Below, in pieces: positions 1 to 7,518 of a stretch of 64,000 bases of DNA; within the stretch, counting starts at the first letter, position 1, and the number at the start of each line of letters is the position of its first letter. The stretch is from Methylobacterium sp. WL1. Its GTDB lineage: Bacteria > Pseudomonadota > Alphaproteobacteria > Rhizobiales > Beijerinckiaceae. The notes beneath the pieces are model-generated. The model saw nothing but the letters and a program-made list of their open reading frames with translations. It was not told where the DNA came from and searched no databases. A program made the position numbers and the translations under genes. The DNA lies in the NCBI RefSeq assembly GCF_008000895.1, contig NZ_CP042823.1:2942001-3006000 (forward strand), read 5' to 3'.

Positions 1-236
1 GGCGGCTCGATCGAGACCCCGAGGGTGTTGCGGAACCCCGCGGCGAAGATGAACAGCCACACCAGCGGCCTGACCAACGCCGAGAAGAACCGCTCCTTCT
101 GATTGAAGAAGCGCAGCAACTCGCGCCGGACGATGCCGCCGAGGCAGATCAGGTAGCCGACCGCATCCAGCCGGCCCATGCGGGCGGTCTTTTGGGAGGG
201 GGTCGCGGGGACGGCGTTGGCTAGGGGCGCCGTCAT
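1..236 (-). CDS. ABC-2 type permease of PQQ-alcohol-dehydrogenase-associated transporter (partial)
   Basis: Only the first 78 codons lie in the window; the gene runs off the left edge. The ATG reads from 236 downwards. After a hydrophilic start of about 25 residues comes a VRREL..FFNQKERF stretch and a first membrane segment (residues about 55-70, LVRPLVWLFIFAAGF), as in ABC-2 permeases. It lies directly downstream of an ABC ATPase gene on the same strand, in a set matching the permease/ATPase/propeller/binding-protein group that accompanies PQQ-dependent alcohol dehydrogenases. The transported substrate of that group is not established. Identification rests on the N-terminus plus context. 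Confidence 0.75.
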   Translation of the reverse strand, partial: MTAPLANAVPATPSQKTARMGRLDAVGYLICLGGIVRRELLRFFNQKERFFSALVRPLVWLFIFAAGFRNTLGVSIEP

Positions 237-303
237 GTAAACTGACCCATGTCGAACGGCACGCCTTTGATTTCACAGCGAGAGCGAGGGCCTGAAACAC
301 GCA

Positions 304-466
304 CCTCCCCCTCCCCTCTGCGGGGAGGGTGGCCCCGAAGGGGCGGGAGAGGGCAGCGCGACGGTGCAGGATGTAGTTGGCGTCGCGACCCTTCCGGATA
401 CGGCGCTCCCCTCTCCCGACCCGGCCTGACGGCCGGCCCACCCTCCCCCGCAGAGGGGGGAGGGAG
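304..466. repeat. Palindromic element, copy 1 (intergenic)
   Basis: The ends are inverted repeats of about 25 bases: a CCCTCCCCTCTGCGGGGAGG type arm at the left and its complement at the right. Inner parts carry GGGCGGGAGAGGG and CTCTCCCGACCCGGCC. It lies between the ATPase stop (492) and the permease start (236). A second copy in the same orientation is at 1466-1641 and shares the central ACGGTG.AGGATG words. It can form long hairpins in RNA. It may attenuate the permease message, but that is inference. Confidence 0.8.
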
Positions 467-491
467 AGCGCGCGTATCGTCCGGTCGGCCA

Positions 492-1232
492 TCACGCCGC
501 CGCCCTTCCCGGCTCCGCGACGAGGCGCCGGAACGCGTCGGCCAGGTTCTCGCCCGGCGCGCCGATATCCCAGGCCCGGCCCCGGGCGACGATCCGGCCG
601 CGGTGCAGGACCACGGCCTCGTCCTCCGGAGAGATCTCCTCGAAGATGTGGGTCGCCCACAGGACCGACAGACCCTCCTCGCGCACCAGGGCGCGAACGA
701 TGGCCACGATGTCGGCCCGGGATTCGAGATCGAGCCCGACGGTCGGCTCGTCGAGCAGGAGCAGGTCCGGCCGGTGAATCAGCGAGCGGGCGATCTCGAT
801 CCGGCGCGACTGGCCGCCCGACAGCGTGCGGACCTTGTCGTGACGGCGGTCCGCCAGGCCGACCCGATCGAGCAACGCGCCGACGCGCAGCTTCCCGACC
901 GTGCGAGTGATGCCGTGCAGGCTGGCGTGGTAGAGCAGGTTCTGCTCGACGGTGAGGTCGGTATCCAGCGTGCGCGCCTGGAACACCACGCCGAGCCGGG
1001 CCAGGGCCCGGGACGGCTCCCGGTCGAGCCCATGGCCGAAGATCGAGACCCGGCCGCTCTGGTTGTTGTAGAGCCGGGTGATCACCGAGAACAACGTGGT
1101 CTTGCCGGCGCCGTTCGGCCCCAGCAACGCCGCGAAGCGCCCGCGCTCCACCGTGATCGACACGTCGTCCAGCGCCGCGCGGGCCCCGAACCGGTGGCCG
1201 ACATGCTCGACCTGCAGCGCCGCCTCGCTCAT
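492..1232 (-). CDS. ABC transporter ATP-binding protein, PQQ-dependent alcohol dehydrogenase system
   Basis: A 246-residue ABC ATPase with Walker A GPNGAGKTT (residues about 34-42), signature LSGGQSRR, Walker B LLLLDEPTVGLD and the switch His in WATHIFEE. The sequence suits the ATPase of the ABC export-type system found with PQQ-dependent alcohol dehydrogenases. The ATG at 1232 overlaps the stop of the preceding small secreted-protein gene as ATGA, so the two are translationally coupled. Its likely partner is the ABC-2 permease that starts at 236. The long open frame upstream of 1232 is repeat sequence and is not part of this gene. Confidence 0.9.
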   Translation of the reverse strand: MSEAALQVEHVGHRFGARAALDDVSITVERGRFAALLGPNGAGKTTLFSVITRLYNNQSGRVSIFGHGLDREPSRALARLGVVFQARTLDTDLTVEQNLLYHASLHGITRTVGKLRVGALLDRVGLADRRHDKVRTLSGGQSRRIEIARSLIHRPDLLLLDEPTVGLDLESRADIVAIVRALVREEGLSVLWATHIFEEISPEDEAVVLHRGRIVARGRAWDIGAPGENLADAFRRLVAEPGRAAA

Positions 1233-1684
1233 CGGCCCAGCGCCTTGCGGGCATCCGTCACCGCGTCGAGGCACTCGTCGAACTCGCCCTCCTTCTGCTC
1301 GCGCTCGGCTACCCGGAGGGCTTTCTTGAGTTTTGGGAGAGCGGCTTCGGACGGATTCGCCGCCAACGCGTCGCGGATCATCGTGATGCCCTCCGCGCAG
1401 GACGCCGCGTCGTCGGCCGCCAGGGCGGGGGTGGTCAAAAAGATGCTGACGAGTAAGAGCGCGAACCCCCTCCCCCCTCTGCGGGGGAGGGTGGCCCCCG
1501 AAGGGGGTCGGGAGAGGGGAGCGACGGTGAAGGATGAGGTGGCGACCTTCATACCGACGCAGCCTTGTCCTGAAGCCGGGCTCCCCTCTCCCGACCCGGC
1601 CTGACGGCCGGCCCAACCTCCCCCACAGAGGGGGGAGGGAGATGCGTTTTTGGCCTTGCGCCAAATTCTGAACCCGGCACCCAT
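1229..1684 (-). CDS. Small secreted protein with palindromic element inserted in frame
   Basis: The frame codes for 151 residues from an ATG that overlaps the upstream stop codon as TGATG (a GTG at 1687 is also possible). The N-terminus MGAGFRIWRK is basic and looks like a signal-peptide n-region. The hydrophobic core FALLLVSIFLTTPALA appears only at about residue 74, followed by mature acidic/basic sequence with two Cys (AADDAASCAEG, EFDECLDAV). Residues about 15-73 are Gly/Pro/Ser/Arg-rich and are encoded by repeat copy 2. Removing them would restore a normal signal peptide and a protein of about 90 residues. Whether the extended product is still exported is unknown. I do not recognise the mature domain. 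An internal ATG at 1552 is an alternative start. Confidence 0.6.
   Translation of the reverse strand: MGAGFRIWRKAKNASPSPLCGGGWAGRQAGSGEGSPASGQGCVGMKVATSSFTVAPLSRPPSGATLPRRGGRGFALLLVSIFLTTPALAADDAASCAEGITMIRDALAANPSEAALPKLKKALRVAEREQKEGEFDECLDAVTDARKALGR
1466..1641. repeat. Palindromic element, copy 2, inside a coding frame
   Basis: Same element as at 304-466 and in the same orientation, with inverted terminal arms of the CCTCCCCC.CTGCGGGGGAGGGTGG type and the central words ACGGTGAAGGATG. It is slightly longer than copy 1. It sits between the codons for the basic N-terminus and the hydrophobic core of the small secreted protein and leaves that frame open across its whole length. Confidence 0.8.
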
Positions 1685-2118
1685 CACTTCACCGTCAACG
1701 TGCCGCTCATGCCCTTCGCCTCAAGGCCGCGCGCCTCCCACTTATAGGTACCGGGCTTGATCGCCACGAACTCGACGGCGATCTCGCCGGGATCGTCAAA
1801 CTCCAGGTGATCGGGCGCGCCGCCGCCGTGGATCTCCTTGTGCTCGATGACGATCTGGTTGAGCCAGATGTAGCGGAAGAACTCGGGCGCGTAGAACTTG
1901 TACTCCTGCCGCCCCTTGGCGACGATGCGCAGCCGGTAGGCCTTGCCGGATTCCAGCGTGATGTCCTTGTTCTCGACCGCGAAATCGTTGCCCTGATCGT
2001 CGCCCAGGACGAGGTCGGGCAGGTTCTCGCGCTTCTTGGTCAGGTCGAGGGCCGTGGCCGGCCCGGCGGCGAACAGGCCGGCCAGGGTCAGGGCTGCGAT
2101 CCGAAGCATCCGCGTCAT
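1684..2118 (-). CDS. Secreted cupredoxin-like protein without copper ligands
   Basis: 144 residues. The N-terminal signal peptide (MTRMLRIAALTLAGLFAAGP.ATA) is followed by a beta-rich domain ending in IKPGTYKWEA...GMSGTLTVK, which is the C-terminal layout of cupredoxins. The usual Cys and His of a type 1 copper site are absent; only a Met remains near the end, so metal binding is doubtful. It lies between the propeller gene and the small secreted protein in the PQQ-associated ABC operon, which suggests a periplasmic role in that system. Its stop overlaps the next start (TGATG). The family assignment is by fold-like pattern only. Confidence 0.7.
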   Translation of the reverse strand: MTRMLRIAALTLAGLFAAGPATALDLTKKRENLPDLVLGDDQGNDFAVENKDITLESGKAYRLRIVAKGRQEYKFYAPEFFRYIWLNQIVIEHKEIHGGGAPDHLEFDDPGEIAVEFVAIKPGTYKWEARGLEAKGMSGTLTVK

Positions 2119-2218
2119 GGCGTTCCTAAACCGTGCGCCGCCCGTCCGGCGGTCGTGTTCTGCGTCATGGGCGTCCGGCCGCGTCCGGCCAGACACCCGT
2201 GCGAAATCCCAAATCCCA

Positions 2219-3202
2219 TCAGTTCGGGGAGATGGCGACGCCCCAGGGCAGCAGGCCGACCGGGATGCTCTTGACCACCTTCTCGGCGGCCACATCGATC
2301 ACCGAGACGTCGTTGGAGGTGCCGTTCGTCGTGAACAGCATCTTCTGGTCCGGCGTGAAGGCGAGCTGCCAGACGCGCTGGCCGACGGGGAGGTACTTCT
2401 GGACCTCGTAGCTCTTGGCATCGATCACCGCGACCCGGTTGGCCGGGCCCAAAGCCACGAACGCCTTGGTGCCGTCCTTGTTGATGCGGATGCCGACCGG
2501 CTGGATCGCCTCATCGTTCACGCTGGGGATCTTGAAGGTGATCTTCTTCACCACCCGGCGCTGCGCCACGTCGATCACGCTGACCGTGCCGCCGACCTCC
2601 GCGGAGACCCACAGGAATTTGCCGTCGGCGGTGAACTCGGCAAAGCGCGGCCGGGCGTCAACCAGCACGTTGTCGATCACCTGGAACGTCTTGGTGTCGA
2701 TGAAGTGCGCCATGTTGGTGGTCTCGGAGGTGTTGACCAGGATCTTCCCGTCCGGCGACAGGCCCATCCCCTCCGGCTCGACCCCGACCGGCACCTCGGC
2801 CAGGACCTTGTTCTTCTCGATGTCGATGATCGTGACCTGGCTGTCGTCCTCGTTGGCGACGTAGAGCGGGTTGCCGGAGGCATCGAGGATGAACTGCTCG
2901 GGATCGGGGCCGGAGCGGAGCGAGCGCACGACCTTTCCGGAGCTGGCATCGAGCACGTCAATTCGGTCGTCGTCGCTGGCGCAGACGAACACCTCCTTGC
3001 CGTCCTTCGACACGGTGATCCCGCGCGGCCGGCGCCCGACCTTCCAGGTGGCGGTGACGGTCATCGTCGTCGTATCGATGACGCTGACGGAGTTGCCCTT
3101 CTCGTTGCTCACGTAGGCGGTGTAGGCAAAAGCCGGTCCGCAGAGGGCGAGCCCCGCTCCGAGGGCGACAACACTCAGACCTGCCTCGACGCGGCGGCGC
3201 AT
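2219..3202 (-). CDS. PQQ-dependent catabolism-associated YVTN beta-propeller protein
   Basis: 327 residues with a signal peptide ending ...GPAFA followed by YTAYVSNEKGNSVSVID. Repeated blades of about 42 residues carry the pattern YVxNxxxxxVxVID/VxVIDxxxxKVVxxIPVG (for example LYVANEDDSQVTIIDIEKN, VSVIDVAAEKVVKSIPVG). This is the periplasmic propeller family seen next to PQQ-dehydrogenase ABC genes. The start was chosen at 3202 because the hydrophobic signal core follows directly; the frame is open further upstream without coding signs. The C-terminus, GLLPWGVAISPN, closes the propeller. A ligand or partner is not known. Confidence 0.88.
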   Translation of the reverse strand: MRRRVEAGLSVVALGAGLALCGPAFAYTAYVSNEKGNSVSVIDTTTMTVTATWKVGRRPRGITVSKDGKEVFVCASDDDRIDVLDASSGKVVRSLRSGPDPEQFILDASGNPLYVANEDDSQVTIIDIEKNKVLAEVPVGVEPEGMGLSPDGKILVNTSETTNMAHFIDTKTFQVIDNVLVDARPRFAEFTADGKFLWVSAEVGGTVSVIDVAQRRVVKKITFKIPSVNDEAIQPVGIRINKDGTKAFVALGPANRVAVIDAKSYEVQKYLPVGQRVWQLAFTPDQKMLFTTNGTSNDVSVIDVAAEKVVKSIPVGLLPWGVAISPN

Positions 3203-3335
3203 ACGACTTCCTTCCCTGGGTGCCCTTTTCGGCACTTTCTGGCACCAACTGTAGTGCGATCTTGGCCGGTTGCGAGGGGTTGCGGCGTTTGCGGCCGTGG
3301 CCGGCGTTCCCCTCGCAGGGCGTCAGCCGCGATGC

Positions 3336-3794
3336 TTATTCACACATCCTCAGCTCTGTGAAGTGCAGGACATCAGTCGAGCGCGTGCGTGCTGCAGCGT
3401 GCAGGTTACCGTCCTCCGTGATGAGCACCCGGTCTGGAGCCAGACAGGCCAGGATCGAGGCGTCGTTGAACCCGAGCCACGCGTAGGTGTCGTCATGGAC
3501 GGCATCCCAGCCCGTCGGCTGCAACTCGCGGACGTGCAAGACGAACAGCTTGAAGAACGCGGCGATCTCAGACCTGATCGGATCCCGGACCTGGCGGAGC
3601 AGGTTGGCGGTCTCGGACAGGATCTGCGCCGTGGTGATGACCCCGGCCGCCACCGAAATATGCAGCAGCAGGGCATCGTAGTCGGCGCGCGAGAACCGCG
3701 AGCAGTTTTTATGGATTCGGATGTAGTCCGCGCGCGTTCCGCCGACGATGAACAGCACGAGGACGTTCGTATCGAGCAGAACGTATTTCCGCAT
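3336..3794 (-). CDS. PIN-domain ribonuclease-like protein
   Basis: 152 residues. The N-terminus MRKYVLLDTNVLVLFIVGG carries the first PIN Asp (LLDTN). Further acidic positions follow in ILSETANLL (Glu), GFNDASILA (Asp) and LITEDGNLH (Asp), giving a complete set of PIN metal-binding residues. PIN proteins of this size are commonly toxins that cleave RNA. The gene begins 2 bp after a small partner gene, the arrangement expected of a toxin-antitoxin-like pair. The pair splits the PQQ-associated ABC operon between the substrate-binding and propeller genes, which suggests later arrival. Toxin activity is inferred. Confidence 0.8.
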   Translation of the reverse strand: MRKYVLLDTNVLVLFIVGGTRADYIRIHKNCSRFSRADYDALLLHISVAAGVITTAQILSETANLLRQVRDPIRSEIAAFFKLFVLHVRELQPTGWDAVHDDTYAWLGFNDASILACLAPDRVLITEDGNLHAAARTRSTDVLHFTELRMCE

Positions 3795-3796
3795 CG

Positions 3797-4120
3797 CTAT
3801 TCGACGTCGCGGCTCTTCATCGAAACGATCTCCCCGGTCGTCTCATCGACCGTCACGATTTTGTAGGTCCTGCGCATGACGACAGTGCCGCTCAGCACCG
3901 ATATGGCGTTGCGCGCCTCATCCCACGGTCGAGAGAAGCCCAGAGTGATATTCCAGTATCCTGGATGATGCTCGACCTCTTCGAGGCCGAGATTCGAGAC
4001 GTTCTCCGTCGACATCGTCGACAAAAGCCACTCTTTCGCGCGGTCGATCGCATCGTTGACGCTGATGCCGGGGCTCCTGGTCTCCATTATGGGCCGTGCT
4101 TCTTGGACCTCGTGGCTCAT
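3797..4120 (-). CDS. Hypothetical partner of PIN-domain protein
   Basis: About 107 residues from ATG 4120; ATG 4087 and ATG 4216 are alternatives and no ribosome site decides between them. The sequence has a helical N-terminal half (NDAIDRAKEWLLSTMSTENV) and a beta-rich C-terminal half with YWNITLGFSRPWDEARN and RRTYKIVTVDETTGEIVSMK. It carries no recognisable DNA-binding motif of the common antitoxin classes. The 2-bp spacing to the PIN gene is the main reason to consider it an antitoxin or regulator; the domain itself is unrecognised. Confidence 0.6.
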   Translation of the reverse strand: MSHEVQEARPIMETRSPGISVNDAIDRAKEWLLSTMSTENVSNLGLEEVEHHPGYWNITLGFSRPWDEARNAISVLSGTVVMRRTYKIVTVDETTGEIVSMKSRDVE

Positions 4121-4262
4121 CGTGAGTCTCGGACTTCGAGAGGACACCGTCTCGGTGGAGCGCGCCTCCGGAAGGTGGCCCCCCTGGGCCGCCCGCGTCA
4201 ATGGTGGCGGCGACATTCATGTGCCCCGCGATGGAATCGCTCGACGACCCGCGAGAACACGG

Positions 4263-5522
4263 TCATTTGAACTTGCAGGTGGTCTCCGGCAGGTCGACGC
4301 CCAGCGTGTCGAGCAGCGTGCGCTGGTGCAGGAAGCCCTGCTCCGGCGCGACCGAGACTAGGGCCTTGGGCTGGACGACGATGACCGGCTGGCGCAGCTG
4401 GTGATCCCAGGGGCGGAAGCTCAGCGACACACCCTTGTAGGCCGGCAGGTTGAAGGCCGGATCGACCAGGTACGGGGTCAGCACGGCGGGATCGTTGGTC
4501 TTCTTGGCGGTGACGGCTTCGCCCACGGTCCGGATCGCCGCCCAGGCCTGGTAATCCAGCGGGCGCATCAGCCGGGAGGCGAGCCGCCGGAACCGGTTCT
4601 GCGCCTGCGCGGCCCCCCAGGTCTCCAGAACCGGCGACCACGTGGTCGAGGTCAGCGCCTGCGTGCCGCCGACGGGCCGCGGATCGACGGTGCGGTAGGA
4701 CACGTAGTCGCCCCAGTCGCCCTCCTCGTCGGCCACGAGCGCCATGTCGTAGTCGAGCCCGCGGGTGAAGACCATCGCCTCGGCCCGGGTCGGGGTATCG
4801 CCCCGCGCCTTGGCCAGCGGCCCGAAGGTCCAGGGTTTCTCCGCGGTGATCTTTAGGCCGAACTTGCGCGCGGAGTTTCGTACGGCCTCGGCATAGGCCT
4901 TGTCGGCCTCGGTCGGCCCGACGATCAGAAAGACCTTCCGCCACCGCATCACCGTCATGTACTGCGCGATGGCGTCCGTCAGCATCGCCCGGGACGGCAG
5001 GATGTGGAATACGTTGGACCGGCAGTCGGCGCCACGCAGGCGGTCGTCCGGGGCGCCGGCGTTCAGCACCACCGCCCCGGTGTCCTTCACCGCGTCTGCC
5101 ACCGCCAGCACCGCATCCGCCGGCAGCGCCAGGACCAGGTAGTGCACGCCCTTGGCCACCAGCTCCCTGGCCGCCGCAACGGCATCGGGCTTGTCGTCGC
5201 TCAGCGCGACCGCATCGAGCGAGAAGGTCTGCTTGGTGAACCGGCCGGTGGTGTTGTTGTCGGCGATGCCCATCTTGGCGCCGGCCAGCCCCTCGTCTTC
5301 CGGGGCGGCCTCGGCGTCGTACGAGGACGGTGCCGGCTGCGGCCGGTAGATCAGGCCGATCGACGTTTCGATCGGTTGCGGCGCCGGCTGCTGGGCCTGC
5401 GCGGCGACGGGTGTCGCCAACATCCAGCCCGCGAAGAGAACGCGAAGGCTGACTGGGCGCTGCGTCCGATAACGCGAAGGCTGGACGGGAATTCGGGCCG
5501 GGGCGTGTGCAGGATCGTGCAT
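4263..5522 (-). CDS. ABC transporter substrate-binding protein, PQQ-dependent alcohol dehydrogenase system
   Basis: 419 residues, with a long basic N-terminus before a signal core (LRVLFAGWMLATPVAAQA) and a Pro-rich linker. The body matches a branched-chain amino-acid-type periplasmic binding fold: IETSIGLIYRP at the start, AVVLNAGAPDDRLR in the middle, VFLIVGPTEADKAYAEAVRNSARKF, and YDMALVADEEGDWGDYVSYRTV. The C-terminus has a conserved-looking LSFRPWDHQLRQPVIVV block and GVDLPETTCKFK. This is the binding-protein member of the PQQ-dehydrogenase-associated ABC group. It is probably the first gene of that operon, now separated from the propeller gene by the PIN pair. Confidence 0.85.
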   Translation of the reverse strand: MHDPAHAPARIPVQPSRYRTQRPVSLRVLFAGWMLATPVAAQAQQPAPQPIETSIGLIYRPQPAPSSYDAEAAPEDEGLAGAKMGIADNNTTGRFTKQTFSLDAVALSDDKPDAVAAARELVAKGVHYLVLALPADAVLAVADAVKDTGAVVLNAGAPDDRLRGADCRSNVFHILPSRAMLTDAIAQYMTVMRWRKVFLIVGPTEADKAYAEAVRNSARKFGLKITAEKPWTFGPLAKARGDTPTRAEAMVFTRGLDYDMALVADEEGDWGDYVSYRTVDPRPVGGTQALTSTTWSPVLETWGAAQAQNRFRRLASRLMRPLDYQAWAAIRTVGEAVTAKKTNDPAVLTPYLVDPAFNLPAYKGVSLSFRPWDHQLRQPVIVVQPKALVSVAPEQGFLHQRTLLDTLGVDLPETTCKFK

Positions 5523-5706
5523 GACGCGGCCTCTAGCAGCTTCGGATCCGGCCGCTCAACCGCGGCTTCTTGGTCGGACGTTCACGTTCGTGTCGTGGGC
5601 CACCGGCGCGCCGATGTACATTGCCAAATTGTCCCTTCGCCCGAGCTATAGTGGCGAAAACGCCGCCGGCAGCATCAGCGCCGGTCAACGAGAGGGAGCC
5701 CCGAGG

Positions 5707-6219
5707 ATGCACCACCTGGTATCGTGCGCGGTGACCGCGTGTCTGCTGGCCGGGGCGTCCGGTGCCCACGCCGCCGAGAAAGCCGCGGTGTTCCCGGTGG
5801 AGTTGTTCGATCCCGGCGCCACCTACGGCACGCGGGTCCGGCCCATCGACACCAAGAAGTTGACGCTGGTCACGGACGAGCTGCGCAACGCCCTTCGCAA
5901 CCAGGCCGGCCTGGATATCATCGACACAGCCCCGAAATCCGACGTGGTCGCCAAGGAGGGCCCGCTCTACAAGTGCAACGGCTGCGCGGCCGACATCGCC
6001 AAGAGCCTGGGTGCGGATCTCGTCGTGACCGGTTATGTGGAGAAGGGATCCGGCCAGATCTTCAACCTGAACGTCACCATCGCCGAGGCCGAAACCGGCA
6101 AGATGGTACGCGGCGGGCAGGTGACGATCCGGGCCGATACCGACGACACCTGGGCGCACGCCATGCGCTGGGTCGTGAAGAACCGCCTGCTCGCCGAGCC
6201 GTTGCCCGGCAAGTCGTGA
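5707..6219 (+). CDS. Secreted DUF2380/DUF3280-like protein
   Basis: 170 residues with a signal peptide (MHHLVSCAVTACLLAGASGAHA). The mature part shows AVFPVELFDPG at the start, a helical LTLVTDELRNALRNQ block, a CNGC pair (KCNGCAADIAKSLGADLVVTGYVEK) and an ISLN-like NLNVTIAEAETGKMVRGGQ strand pair. This layout matches periplasmic proteins that collect a regulatory name-of-family domain of unknown function. It is divergent from the ABC binding-protein gene and immediately upstream of the cofactor operon (4-bp gap). The ATG at 5707 is preceded by GAGGGAGCCCCGAGG and starts the signal peptide. Confidence 0.7.
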   Translation: MHHLVSCAVTACLLAGASGAHAAEKAAVFPVELFDPGATYGTRVRPIDTKKLTLVTDELRNALRNQAGLDIIDTAPKSDVVAKEGPLYKCNGCAADIAKSLGADLVVTGYVEKGSGQIFNLNVTIAEAETGKMVRGGQVTIRADTDDTWAHAMRWVVKNRLLAEPLPGKS

Positions 6220-6223
6220 TTGC

Positions 6224-6949
6224 GTGCCGCCCATCTTCGAGAGATCCGTGTCCGCGTACCCCGTTCCGCCAAGCCCCCTGCCCCGCCTCCTCGTCAGCGT
6301 GCGCGATCCGGCCGAGGCCGAGGCCGCCCAGCTCGCCGGGGCCGACCTGATCGACGCCAAGGATCCGGAGCGCGGCGCGCTCGGCGCGCTCGCCCCCGCA
6401 GTGGTGAACGAGATCGTGGCGCGCGTCGCCGGCGCGGCCGTGACCAGCGCGGTGGCAGACCCGACGCCTGAATCCGTGGCCGCGATGGCCGGCACCGGGA
6501 TCGACTGGGTGAAGGCCGGCCTCGCCCCTGCGCAACGCCGCGATCCCAAGGCGCTCGCTGCCCTCGCTCAGACCGCCCCCGGCTGCCTGATCGCGGTCCT
6601 GTTCGCCGAAGACGGCTCGGCGGCGGACCTCGTCCCGGCTCTGGCCCGGGCAGGATTTGCAGGTGCGATGATCGACACGTCCGGAAAGGCCGGCGTCCGC
6701 CTGACCGACCTCGTCGAGCCCCAGGCGCTCGCGGCCTTCACGACGGCCTGCCGGAGCCACGGGTTGATGAGCGGATTGGCAGGTTCACTCAGGGTCACCG
6801 ACATCGCGACCCTCAGCGTGCACCGCCCCGACTATTTCGGTTTCCGCGGCGGCCTGTGCCGCGACCTGGACCGGCGCAACGGTATCGACCCGCTGCGGGT
6901 CGCCGAGGCCGTGCGCGCCCTGCGCCCGAACCAACGGGACGCCGCGTGA
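6224..6949 (+). CDS. mfnB: (5-formylfuran-3-yl)methyl phosphate synthase-like (MfnB family)
   Basis: About 241 residues from GTG 6224 (GTG 6248 is an alternative). It is a TIM-barrel of the MfnB/DUF556 family, which makes 4-(hydroxymethyl)-2-furancarboxaldehyde phosphate from glyceraldehyde-3-phosphate on the way to methanofuran-type cofactors. The Schiff-base Lys candidates lie in ADLIDAKDPERGALG and IDTSGKAG, with the C-terminal phosphate-binding FGFRGGLC segment. In Methylobacterium the equivalent cofactor is methylofuran, used by the formyltransferase/hydrolase complex in formaldehyde oxidation. It heads a four-gene run; the next gene starts at a GTGA overlap. Confidence 0.88.
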   Translation: MPPIFERSVSAYPVPPSPLPRLLVSVRDPAEAEAAQLAGADLIDAKDPERGALGALAPAVVNEIVARVAGAAVTSAVADPTPESVAAMAGTGIDWVKAGLAPAQRRDPKALAALAQTAPGCLIAVLFAEDGSAADLVPALARAGFAGAMIDTSGKAGVRLTDLVEPQALAAFTTACRSHGLMSGLAGSLRVTDIATLSVHRPDYFGFRGGLCRDLDRRNGIDPLRVAEAVRALRPNQRDAA

Positions 6950-7518
6950 CGACAATCCTCAAGATCGGCGGCAGCCTGGCGGCGGATTCGGACCGCCGCA
7001 GCGCCCTTCTGGCAGATGTAGCGGCAGGGCTCCACGGACGCTGCGTCGTGGTGCCCGGCGGTGGTGCCTACGCGGATGCCGTCCGTGCCGCCCAGATCCA
7101 CGAGGTCTTCGACGATGCGGAGGCCCACCGCCGGGCGCTGGCCGCGATGGGTCGCATGGCGGCGGACTTTTGCTCAATCGAGCCCCGCCTCGCACGTAGC
7201 CCGGCGCCTTGGGCGGAGAACATCGACACTTCCTGGGTCTGGGACCCGACGAACTTGCAGGTCGGCGACCCTGACATCCCCGAGACTTGGGACGTCACAT
7301 CCGACAGTCTCGCGCTCTGGCTTGCGCTACGAATGCGTGCCGCACGCTGCGTGCTGGTGAAGTCGGCCGACGCATCGTCACAGGAGGATGCCGATGGACT
7401 TGCCCAAAGCGGGCTGATGGATGCCGCCTTCCCCGCTTTCGCTGCACGCTACGGCGGCTCGATCGCGATCTGGGGACCGACCCGGAACGTCACACTCCGC
7501 CAGCGGGTGGCTGTTTGA
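6946..7518 (+). CDS. Amino-acid-kinase family protein, MfnE-like
   Basis: 190 residues from a GTG overlapping the mfnB stop (GTGA). The N-terminus TTILKIGGSLA and the VVVPGGGAYADAVR loop are the phosphate-binding elements of the amino-acid kinase fold; CVLVKSADAS is a second nucleotide-binding element. In methanogens MfnE phosphorylates the aminomethylfuran phosphate in methanofuran synthesis, and the neighbouring mfnB supports the same step here. It is shorter than typical aspartokinase or uridylate kinase proteins, as expected for this branch. The exact substrate in methylotrophs is inferred. Confidence 0.8.
   Translation: MTTILKIGGSLAADSDRRSALLADVAAGLHGRCVVVPGGGAYADAVRAAQIHEVFDDAEAHRRALAAMGRMAADFCSIEPRLARSPAPWAENIDTSWVWDPTNLQVGDPDIPETWDVTSDSLALWLALRMRAARCVLVKSADASSQEDADGLAQSGLMDAAFPAFAARYGGSIAIWGPTRNVTLRQRVAV

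Noticed and set aside
249..1604. Long plus-strand frame over the ABC ATPase gene
   Set aside because: It is the complement of the ATPase gene plus repeat sequence, a common effect of high GC content.
5600..5660. Possible promoter TTGCCA...TATAGT upstream of the DUF2380-like gene
   Set aside because: The spacing between the boxes is about 20 bp, too long for a confident call.
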